The position numbers were made by a program, and so were the translations under genes. Below are positions 36,845-46,753 of a DNA stretch of 64,000 bases, piece by piece (position 1 is the stretch's first letter; each line of letters starts with the position of its first letter). The DNA is taken from the NCBI GenBank assembly GCA_030268105.1, contig BSDZ01000003.1, forward strand, positions 3,596,001-3,660,000, read 5' to 3'. Origin of the DNA: Volvox africanus (lineage: Eukaryota > Chlorophyta > Chlorophyceae > Chlamydomonadales > Volvocaceae). Below the pieces are notes generated by a model that was not told the origin of the DNA, ran no database searches, and was given only the letters and a program-made list of their open reading frames with translations.

Positions 36845-37972
36845 ATGGAGGACGTCCCCAAGGCCGAGTTCCCCGAGAGGCCGTACACGACACTGGGGTC
36901 AGTCACCGCGTCGCAGGCTGCCAACCGCGCCGCGACTGCCATGACCGCCGCCGACGCCGCCATGGACGTCGCGGCGGCATCCATGGAGGCTGCGACCGCC
37001 TCCATGGACGCTGCCGTAGCAGCCACCGCCGCAGCTTCCGCTGCGCTGGAGGCCGCCACGGATGCCTCCGTGGCGGCGATGAACGTGGACTTCCGTGACA
37101 GCGATGAAGCGGAGGTGACCTCTGCCGCGGCCGCCGTGCCCGACTTTGCTAGGGAGTACGGCATCACTGGCGCTGGGGGCCCTGCAGGCGACAGCAGTGG
37201 CAAAGCTTCGGAGGAGGAGGCGATGCCGGGTGCTGCTGCAGCTCCGCAATCCTGCGGTGCTCACGGCGCCGCTGAGGCTGCCGCTGCACGGCCGTTGGCG
37301 CCGCCGCCACCGCCAACATCTGAGAAGCTGAACCTTCCTGTCAGTGGGCTGGACGTCACGAAGCACGGTCGGTGCAGAGTCCCAAATGAGCTGCCGCCGT
37401 TTGCGCAAGAGTACGGCAGGACTGGCGCAGGTGGTCCGCCTGGCGGCGGCAGCGGTTTTGCCCCTTCTTCCGATGAGGACGTGGCAGCGGTGCCGGTGGC
37501 GGTGCCTGTGCCTGTGCCGGTGGCGGTGGCGGTGGCGGTGGTTGGGACTGACGACCATGTTGAGTCGGAATGTGAACAGATCATGCGCACGGACCCGACA
37601 AGCTTCGGCCTGCCCGCCGGGGGCGCCATCATCGCCGCCGCCAGCACTGTCTCCGAACCGGTGATGCCAGAGCGGCTGACTCGGGCCTTGCGAGAGGTGG
37701 ATACTGAGGCGGTGTCGCAGCAGCTCACTGCCATACGTCCTGGGGACTCTGACCTCACGCCGACGGAAGCAACCATTCCAGAGGTAGAGGCAGAGACGAC
37801 GGAGGCAGGTACGGGTGGTGGGCTGCGCGGCAAAAGCGGCGTGCCTGGCTTGTTCGGTGCGCTGGTTTTAGAAACCAGTGTAGGCGCCGCAGCCGGCGGG
37901 GAGGAGGTCCGACAGGCACATCGTGAATGCACCGTCGCTGAGCCAGCGGGACCAAGTTTCGTGGAGGCCTGA
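36845..37972 (+). CDS. Alanine-rich low-complexity exon with duplicated FAxEYGxTGAGGP motif
   Basis: A continuous 375-residue frame to TGA at 37970-37972, preceded by a good acceptor (GATATGCAG) just upstream of the first Met, so it is probably the last exon of the locus at 30.7-36.4 kb, or a separate gene starting at 36845. It begins MEDVPKAEFPERPYTTLGSV, followed by an AAxxAMDAAxxSM-type helix repeat. The motif FAREYGITGAGGP recurs as FAQEYGRTGAGGP about 95 residues later, each followed by an acidic DE-rich patch. No enzyme or domain family recognised. Confidence 0.5.
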   Translation: MEDVPKAEFPERPYTTLGSVTASQAANRAATAMTAADAAMDVAAASMEAATASMDAAVAATAAASAALEAATDASVAAMNVDFRDSDEAEVTSAAAAVPDFAREYGITGAGGPAGDSSGKASEEEAMPGAAAAPQSCGAHGAAEAAAARPLAPPPPPTSEKLNLPVSGLDVTKHGRCRVPNELPPFAQEYGRTGAGGPPGGGSGFAPSSDEDVAAVPVAVPVPVPVAVAVAVVGTDDHVESECEQIMRTDPTSFGLPAGGAIIAAASTVSEPVMPERLTRALREVDTEAVSQQLTAIRPGDSDLTPTEATIPEVEAETTEAGTGGGLRGKSGVPGLFGALVLETSVGAAAGGEEVRQAHRECTVAEPAGPSFVEA

Positions 37973-40863
37973 GCCTGTCGAGCCTATCTCTTTGACGGCG
38001 CCGGGATGCTGTTGAAAGTCTAGTGCTTGACGGATGGTGCCGCGGCAAGCGACCACACAAGATGGTTGTGTGGCGGGAGCTGGAAGGCAGGAAATGATAG
38101 GGGGGCCTGAGTCACCAGACAAGCGATATCATATTCCCTTTCCCTCTCTGAAAAAATCACATCCTGAGGTAACCCAAATATTAGATATATTTTCGGAGAC
38201 CTTTTGCAATTTCCGAAATAAATTTCTTTCTGACCCAAACTTGCAATCCTAACCCCATCCATATAGCAGAGTCCCCCAGAAGGCCGATGGGTGAAACTTT
38301 TTGTGGAAATGGCGGATGGAGATACGCGGTGCCGTGCGTTGTCCTGACGAATTTCAGATGATAAGTACATAAGTCACAAACGTTAAAAGAGTTGCGACAT
38401 ATGTTGCGTGTGCAAGGAATACGTTTGCGGCGGGACGTCGTACCAATTGCATGACGACGATAATTAAGCTACTGTTGGACCTATTGCGTGCAGGATTTCG
38501 ACACTTACGTTGTCTTTCTCCATAAAAGTTGTGTCCTCGCAGATTTGTTGGCTGCAGTATGTTGTTGAATACACAACACAACACCCTCTAGCCCTAATGT
38601 TGGAGAGTACGCCACGAAGGCGGCAGAGTGTTGTTGATGTGCTATATGTAACAAAGTACGTGTTGGGTTTTCGCTTACTACCGCTGTACACAGGACAGAC
38701 CGTGTGGCGATGCCCAGAATCTGTGACATAAGACTGATGTCAAAAATAATTTATACCCTAAGTCACCATGGTGCCCCGAAATGCGAAGGGACTGCCAGGC
38801 AGTGGCCACAGTCACCTGTTCACACCCGAATCCCCCTGTCCCACACAATTATATCCTGCACCAGGGGTCAGAAGTCGTCCCAAATTGGTGACACGACTTG
38901 TCTTCACACGGAGTATTGTATTTATTTGAATTAATAGATGACACGATTCGCGCAGTCCTGCACAACTCTGATGCTTAACATATTGGTAAGGCAGCTAACA
39001 GACAATGTGTATATGTCTAAGCACACGATATGGGCCGAACTAGTTAAGTTGATGTAGCCCTCCTCTCTCCCCCTTCAAGCTTACAGGTACCGAGGGCACA
39101 GAAGAGCTTGACCACAGCGCAGCACAGCACAGGAGAGCCTCGACCGCTCGTAAGGAACTGTTCGATCTGCTTCAGTGTGTAACGACATGCTACATATATG
39201 ATTTCCGATATGATGCATTCAAGTCAGGCTATAGGGCCGCGATTCTGACTTTGTAGAGAGTCGTGTATGTTAACTACCGATGAGTTATCGACGCTCTGGG
39301 CAATCACATAATGCACCAGCGGAGCAATCTTACTTCCGAAACAAAGATAATTCTGCTGTGAAGATACCTTCTGGTACCCAGGCATATGTGTTAGCAAAGT
39401 AAAGCTTATGATTTGCTCTCCCGATTTTTTAGGAACAACTCCATACCATTCAGAGATTTGCGAACGTGGAATTCCGTTCCATGAGAGTCCCGTTCGGTTC
39501 TAGTTCTAACTCTTGGCCCTGGATCACGTAGGGGCAGATGTAATCTCAACTTGAAGAGCAAAACTCTGGATGCAAGGGTTTAAAATAAACCACAAACGCT
39601 TGCAGCGGCATGAAAACACACACGCTGCAGCAGTACAATGGCATGCCTGCTATTTCACAGGTGATGCTTCCAGCCCAGGCGCCGGAGCACGGACTGATGA
39701 ACCTATTAAGAGCTTCATTGCCAACTGACAAAGCTAGACGCTGCGGCCACTGGCCTGACAGCACGCTCGCAACTACATCCGGCAGAGTGACGATGAAGCC
39801 TGACCACCAACACCTGCGTCGGCGATTTGCGTCGGCCATAACAATGGTGCCACTGCACCCTCGGCCTCAACTGCATCATCGTTCATCAAGACGCGCGATA
39901 TGTGCGGAATTGATCGAGGGAAGCCATCTATGTATGGCGACGCCACTGCGACCCAGAAAGAATGTCTGTTCTCCTCTCTGCACCCTCGCCAAGCGATTTG
40001 GTCTACCAACTAGCACACAGCCAGTGTATCATGATGCCCGCCTCTGCAAATTTGCCTATTTACTCGGCTCCCAGGGCGTTGGGCAAAAGCCGCCAGTAGT
40101 CACGGCGGTCTGTGCTCAGTTCACATACCACTCGACTAACCTATGCAAGCACATCACGGCTAGAGCGCAGGCCCCACACTTATACTGCATGCGTGCGCAC
40201 GTTCAGCAGCCATACATAAAAGCACTCACCTCAGCGATGCTTCTGGTACGCACTGCGACCATCCTGCACGTTAGGTGGCTATGTGCAACATGATATGTGC
40301 AGATGTCGCTTGATTGCGGCTCTCTCGCATGCCATGTCCTCGCATACCCACAGTGCAGCCACCTTCAGTCTTTCGCTTCCACACATGCCGGTGCTGCCCA
40401 TGCATACCTCTAGGCGATGACCCACCAAATGACCTTGCAGTTCCTTATCGCCGTCTGGACAACCGCACCCTGAGCATGTTCTGAAGGGCGAGCGGGCCAA
40501 GTACCCCATACTTACCCCATACGCACGGAGGAGCCATCGCCGAACCACTTGGCGACGGCTTACCTCGTCGGCATCTGATGGGTTTGCATCAATTAGCTGA
40601 TGTAAGTTACGCTCAAAAGTTAACCTGGTCTGGCATTGTAGAGAGCGTAATCCAGTAAAAACATGGCATGATGGAACATGTGCTGGACAAGACACTTCCG
40701 CTATTTGCCAGCACCGTGTGGCGACCGTCAATCCCTCAATTTTAGACGGCAGCACGGCCATTTCAGCCTCATCGATTTAGCAGGGGATGGAGCCCCTAGT
40801 CACCAAGCCGTGTACGTGCAACTTATACTTTTCTGATCGGCAAGTAGGAACGCGGAATATCTA
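37973..40863. other. Intergenic between convergent loci
   Basis: About 2.9 kb between the end of the BAR-like locus (+) and the end of the lysine-rich gene (-). Several open frames of 70-230 codons exist but show no family resemblance, no splice logic and no codon pattern like the neighbours. Confidence 0.45.
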
Positions 40864-42421
40864 CTAGCATGGTCGCGCTGCAACGCAGCCTATCAAGATG
40901 TCCCGCTGACTGCATATCGCCACTGCCGCAACAAAGGAATAACAGATCTTATCAAGGCGCTTCTCAATCCTTACCTGGTTATATGCCTTCGGATCCTTCT
41001 GCTTCTTCGCCTTAGCCTGGCGCAGCTTCGCCTCCGCCAGTGCAGCAGCTGACAAGGCCGCCTTCTTTTTTGCTTGCTCACCAGCCTTCTTCTTTGCCGC
41101 CAACTTCGCCTTCACCTGCAGATTTGGTCATACAAGGCCGGGTGTGCGAGCAGGATGTAACAAAGGCCACGCAGAAATCCCAGACCAGACGAAAGCTTTC
41201 AACAAGCATATCCCATGCAGCATAGAAAAGCCACGGTTGGCAAAGCTGGGGCCACCAGACGCCCTGTGGCGAGAGACAGGGTGCAAGGTAAGCGCTACAA
41301 GCTGAAGACCGCATACGCACCGCCGTGGGGTCGATGGGACCAGTGCTGTCCTCAGTTGGATCCTCGCTTGGTTCCTCGCTGGCCTCCTCTATAACCTCTT
41401 TGGGGTTCTGCTGCACACCCTCGGCACCCGCTTCCCCTGTGTGTTTCTTCTTATCCTTGCGCTTGCGTTTGCTCTCGCCATTCGCAGGCGCCTCCTGGTT
41501 CTCCTTTCCGATGCTGATGCCAAGCTCCGACAGTACGGCGTCCAAATCTTGAAGTTCCTTCTTCTTCATTTCCTGTAGATGGGCCAAAGGCTTGACAAAT
41601 TGTCAGGTCGCCAACGGTTCAGCTTTCCCCACGCCGTCGGGACAAGCCCACATGCCAGAATTTGCAATCCCCTTTCCGAATATGATACCCTAGCATCATC
41701 ACGCCAAACGTACCTTCTTTGAAAGCTGCTTCTCCGTCTCTTGTGCGAACTTGGGTGGAGGCGGGGGAACAGCACGGACGGAGGCTGTCGCCTGCTCCTT
41801 GACTTCTTCCTCTGTAAAGAAATTTTGATCCTTATCACAAATTGCTTACAATTCATCTCGTCAATCAAAAATGTGGGGGATACAGACCAGATACCTTCGT
41901 GGTCACCATCGTCTCCCGTCCCAAGCTCGACTCCAAGCTCGGCCTCAAGGTCTATCTCCTCGTCCTGCACGGATAAGTGTTTTTTAAGAAGCTCGATTAT
42001 ATTAACCCAAAAACACCTTGGGCGCACCTCCTCCCCCTCTCCTTCGTCGTGGCTGTCCTCCTCGTGCGTGCCGTTCGCAGCAACTGGGCCAGGTACGCTA
42101 CCGCGTGGGGCCTACGGGAAAGCCGTAATTCATCATTTCCCCATTCAAAAATTAGTAGGGGATTTCATAGCTGGATCTCACTTGTGTCCAGCCGGCGTCT
42201 ATCGGTGGAGTAAAGTCATCGTCCTCATCGTCTGCCCAGCTTGCGAGACCAACTGGCTGCGAGAAAAGCTGCTTCTCAAGTTCAGCAGTATCTACAACCT
42301 TTTTGGCCTCGCTGGATTTCTTCTTCTTGTCGCCGTCCTTGGACTTGCTCTTCCCACTGGACTTCTTGACTTTCTTACTTGTGTCAAGGGCACTGAAGAT
42401 GTTACTGGTTGCTAGACTCAT
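40864..42421 (-). CDS. Lysine-rich conserved protein with LSKKE(x)KKKELQDLDAVLxELG motif
   Basis: Minus-strand exons in order: 42182-42421 (start codon 42419-42421), 42028-42111, 41895-41964, 41714-41811, 41321-41572 and 40975-41115, all in phase, 295 codons. If the last donor (GTAAGG at 40974) is not used, the frame runs on to a stop at 40864. The sequence starts with IFSALDTSKKVKKSSGKSK, has QLFSQPVGLASWADDEDDD, an acidic central region (HEEDSHDEGEGEE), then EKQLSKKEMKKKELQDLDAV across a junction, and ends in Ala/Lys-rich helix. This layout, with the LSKKE..KKKEL..LDA motif, is familiar from uncharacterised green-lineage proteins; no function is known to me. Charge pattern suggests a nucleolar or RNA-associated role (inference). 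An in-frame CTG-initiated extension to 42451 is possible but not needed. Confidence 0.7.
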
Positions 42422-43474
42422 ACCGGCTGGGTAATTAAAAGGCGTCTGCAATATGTTATGGTTGTGCTTTCAAACAACGCAAAGCCGAATGGAATTGAAA
42501 GGAAGAACGTGGCGGCGCGGTCTTGTAGGAGACAGAGTCAATTTCTGCGTCTTACAATACTTGAGGGTGAACAGCATTCCCTCGTAGAAAAGATCTGGTA
42601 AAAGTGGAGGGAGACGGATGCGCGCTGACACGCAGATGTCCTGTTGTACGGCGTGAAGGAAAGGTGCCAACATCCGGATCAAAGACCATATAATGGTTTC
42701 GACTTCAACATGTTGAATATATGAACCTGATAGGAGAAACTTTGGTCTTGCGCTGGAAGCGCAGGTACCCGCCTCCGAAGTCTTACAGCCGCCCCAAATC
42801 CCTGTAAGATTAATCCCTTGCCGCGATGCGAAGAAGTTGGTTATTATATATACTCGAATTGGAGTAGGAGCGCTTTGATTCTAACTTCTCTTGAGTGTAG
42901 AAGAAATGTGTGCTTGCAAAAATCCTGGAGCATGGTTTGCTTTGGAATGTAAAGGAGTGGCTTTGAGGGATTCCATCTGCCCAAGAATGAAGTTGTACCC
43001 TGTTTGGAATGCGGGCGATGCACGAGGGGTGTACAGCTGTTGGACATTTGGAAATGTTGTCGTTGCGCGCAACGCTACAGTGGATCGCCAAGGGATTCTG
43101 CAAGGTCTGTTGCCTAAGCGCTGGAAAACCCTTGTTCTGCACACCGCTTCTTGGTCCACGCGTGAGCGATACCGGAGCTGGTCAAGCGAGCAACCACGCC
43201 AAAGCTAGTTAATTTACATCTCTTCACCATCTGTGCCTCGGGATTTGCGATCATTACGATCAGCGATACGTTCGAAAAGCGGAGGCCCTAGGGTTAATCT
43301 TAAGGAATTCGTTGGCGAAAAATCTGTGGCTTCGCACGTACATTTACCACCAGGTTGCCCAGACAGATGCCCGTACCTAAGCCTCCAAGTCGACCGCCTT
43401 ATACACCCCTCCTGCAACCCTCCGCAATGGCTTGTATACACCTGCCATCTGCCGTGCGTCCTTAAAAAGTAATG
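42422..43474. other. Intergenic, no gene recognised
   Basis: About 1 kb between the lysine-rich gene start and the retroelement. Should hold that gene's promoter; nothing else recognised. Confidence 0.5.
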
Positions 43475-43489
43475 TATTGGACTTTTCGT
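43475..43489. repeat. Left copy of 15-bp target-site duplication
   Basis: TATTGGACTTTTCGT, identical to 46042-46056. The pair brackets the copia fragment exactly. Confidence 0.88.
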
Positions 43490-46041
43490 CTTAAGGTCCG
43501 ATTCTGAGGCTCATGAGGGCAATGATACGCAGGCGGAGTCACCGCCGGAGCAACCCCCAGCGTCACTACAGGAAAAGGGCACCTGGTCGCTAATTGAGCC
43601 CTTTTCCTGTAGTGACGCAAACTCCTCCTCCATCGCCGTAATCCAGAAATCAGCCAAGGGGGATGTGATGGCTTCCTCATATATAGTGGGAATTTCCACG
43701 TGAACCCCCAAAATCGACTTGGCGTACTTCATATTTTGGTGCTGTGGCTTGCGTAACGCAATAGGAACATCTAACTCTGGCTGGCTTGCTGGCTCTGGGG
43801 GTTGCTCCGGCGGTGACTCCGCCTGCGTATCATTGCCCTCATTAGCCTCGGGATCGGACCCAGAGACATCCTCCTCCTCCGATTCTGAGGCGTCGAACTC
43901 CATGCTCCCACGAACACCCCACTCATTAAACTTAACATCACAACTGATGCGGACACGCCTATCCTTCAGTATCCACACTCGCCACGCACTCATGCCTGGT
44001 GTGTAACCCACAAACTGGCCCGGCACGCTCACGGGATCCAGCTTATGGCGCTGCTGCTTAGGAATCATGACGTATGCAGGGCAGCCAAAAACCCTCAACT
44101 TCGACACGTCCGGTTTTTCACCGGTGAACTGCTCCTAAGGTGTGAGATTGCTGCCCTTCGTGGGAGATACGTTGCGAAGCGTATTAGCCGTACTGACAGC
44201 CTCACTCCACATTTCCTGCGGCAAACCTGAATCGGCCAACATGGTGCGCACATACTCCTCCAGAGTGCGATTCAAACGCTCCGCTGCACCATTCTGCTGT
44301 GCTGTGTACGGCGCCATCTTCTCATGAAAAATGCCCATGTCCCGTAAAGTGCTAGCCAGTTCTTCATTTACGTACTCTAAGCCACGGTCAGTGTGGATGC
44401 GGCGGACCTTGTCGCCAGTCTGCCGCTCCCACAACTTCATCACCTCCTTCACCGTCTCAGGAACCATGGTCTTGCCAGTGATACACCGCACCGGTCAGTG
44501 ATACACTTTCCGAAAACTTCGTGCAATCATCGTAGAATGTGACCCAATACTTCGCAACATTCCATGACTTCACTGGCAATGGACCGCAAAGGTCCATGTG
44601 CACCAAATCGAGCCTCTTACTCGTAACATTGCAGGTTGATGGGCGCGGCTGCCGTGTCTGCTTGCCCTCGGTGCAGGGCTTACAGAACTGCCCCTTCGCG
44701 GCCACCACATCATCCACACTTGCACTGAAACCCGTGACCATATCACTGCCGGCCACCTTGGCTAGGGCGTCAAAACCCAAGTTCCCGTACCGTTTATGCC
44801 AAAGACTGCCAGGATTGGGATCCCGCTTCATGATCGCAAGCTTGACCTTCCGCAACTCCTCACGGACCTTCTTACCATTCAAGCACCTGTCGGACCCATA
44901 CCGACCCATCCAGCTGTCGTAGCTGGAGTCCTCAGCGTAGAACAACCCGTCGATCTTCTCCAACTCAATCGCGGGTGCCCCACCAATCTCCACGTGTGGC
45001 AAGGCGCCTGAGAACTGGGGAACTACACTCGGTCCAAAACTGCCCTCCAACGCCTTAAAGGACAGAATATGACCCATGATCCCCGGTGCATGGTACACGT
45101 CTACCTCGACATCCGTCTCAAAATAAGAAGAGCGGAACATGACCCGCCCAGGGCCCTCCGGGCGCACCACGCTCTCCATTCGCTGTCTTAAACCACACTT
45201 TACACTCTGAACCGCAATGCTGATAGTTCTGGAGCTTGTCCTTGTCTCCAGTGACATGGACCTCCGCTCCAGTGTCGAACAGCCACAACTCCCGCTCCCA
45301 GTCGTCCTGTTGGGAAGAGTATACCCGGGCGATCAGCTGTCTCCGTTGGCCTTGCGCTGGCCGTGGGGAGCCGCTGCCTGTGCGGCGGCTGGGGGTTGGG
45401 CCGCGGGCGCCACTGGAGGCGGCGGTGGAGCTGCTACTGCTGGCGGGTTTCGGGGCTTCTGCCGCAATCCCTTCAACGCCGGCCTCCAAATCCCCCGCTG
45501 CTCGTCATTTTCCTTCTTCCTGCATTCTGCGATGAAATGCCCCTCCTTATTGCAGTAGAGGCGCGCCTTCCTTCTCCTCCCCCCGTCAACGTTGCTTGCT
45601 CCAGCGCTCTGGCTGGGCCCCCCGCGGTCTCCATCACGGGTACGGGAGAGGGACATCAGAGACACCTCGCGAGCCTTGTTACGCTGAAGCCTAAGCTCGC
45701 CCTCTTCGGTCTTGAGCATATCCTGCAGCTGGTCCACGCTTTCGATGCTCTCCATGTGAGAGAACATGGACTTGACTCCTTCGTAGTCCGATGACAAGCC
45801 TCGTTTGGCTTGATCGCAGCGAGCACATCCTCATCGTCGCTGATCGTGTCGTCGATGAGCTTCCTCTCCAAGTGTGCGTTCACAACTTGGGTCACCGTGA
45901 CGTAGTCATCGCGACCGAAGAATACCTTCGTGGTATCCTCGTCCTTGCCCATCCTGTCCTATCGTCGCTACCACCTCGTGCGGCCGACTTTTTGGATAAT
46001 CAGGATTCAGCTAGACGCGCCGTTGCGCAGGGTTCATAACA
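43490..46041 (-). mobile_element. Degenerate Ty1/copia retrotransposon fragment (gag-protease-integrase, no RT)
   Basis: Read on the minus strand from 46041 down. Pieces in element order: gag start at 45952 (MGKDEDTTKVFFGRDDYV), gag continuing in another frame at 45797-45333 with a zinc knuckle whose first Cys is Arg (YCNKEGHFIAEC), protease LFDTGAEVHVTG near 45300, GAG-pre-integrase LWHKRYGN with CKPCTEGKQ, integrase core DLVHMDLCGPL, then IHTDRGLEYVN and APYTAQQNGAAERLNRTL, integrase tail RVFGCPAYV, and the very beginning of reverse transcriptase (ADFWITAMEEEFASLQ). At least three frameshifts are needed, so it is inactive. Reverse transcriptase, RNase H and both LTRs are absent. The 3' end is scrambled by two inverted copies of its own sequence. 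The 5' end begins at a primer-binding-site-like word near 46033-46041. It is flanked by a perfect 15-bp duplication, longer than the 5 bp made by copia integrase. Confidence 0.9.
43495..43618. repeat. Fold-back copies of copia sequence at its truncated end
   Basis: Two inverted duplications sit side by side. 43495-43560 is the reverse complement of 43795-43860 (66 bp, three mismatches). 43560-43580 is the exact reverse complement of 43598-43618 (21 bp, 17-nt loop). The outer segment thus contains two copied pieces of the element in opposite orientation. Confidence 0.9.
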
Positions 46042-46056
46042 TATTGGACTTTTCGT
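46042..46056. repeat. Right copy of 15-bp target-site duplication
   Basis: TATTGGACTTTTCGT, identical to 43475-43489; it abuts the 5' end of the copia fragment. Confidence 0.88.
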
Positions 46057-46753
46057 GTGTATTCTCGCTTACATGTTACAAGAGATTCTAGGTTCTCAAG
46101 GCAAGGAACAAAGGACCGGTTAATCCAGTCGTACACTAACGACTTCTAACCGAAAAACATCACAAAGGCAAGTCTGACCGAACTCGTAAAGCCAAATTCC
46201 AACATAATGCTTGCATGGTCCGATTCTACATCACCCTCGCCGCAAAAATGGTCCCGTAACCAGACCCCCTAGCTCCATGACCATGCGGGCACCCCTTCAA
46301 CCCAGGCACATATGCACAGCGCATCGCCGACCTAGTTCAAGTTCGAAGGCCGTGTGATCAAACCCAAGCACGACTTTGCCACACAGACAGGTATAGATAT
46401 AAGTGGACCCAAACCCCATTTCCCCAGGTTACTTGTGATTACCCTTGCCCCTCAACATGAATCTTGGCGCCGCCTTGGGGCGTTCACCTACAACCCCGTA
46501 AGCATTACACGCCGCACCATACCCGCGTCATCAGCCTGTGCGTATCGCCCCCCGTTTCCAATCTGCTCCCAAGGGAGACTTTGCAGCTACGCGCTGCACC
46601 GCGGTGAGCTGCAAGAGACCCCCTAGGGAACCACGTAATTCTGTGTATACACTACCTCCGCGTCCCTTCCCGACAGGCGGCCGACCCCTCGAACCCGGAC
46701 CCAGAGACCTTCCCTTAGCCCACCCCTTCTTGCCATGCAGACCGTCGAACACC
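46057..46753. other. Intergenic, no gene recognised
   Basis: About 700 bp between the retroelement and the 3' end of the EF-hand-like gene; nothing recognised. Confidence 0.5.

Noticed and set aside
39610..40293. 227-codon plus-strand open frame
   Set aside because: Composition and residue pattern look random (many His, Cys, Arg, Thr); no motif recognised.
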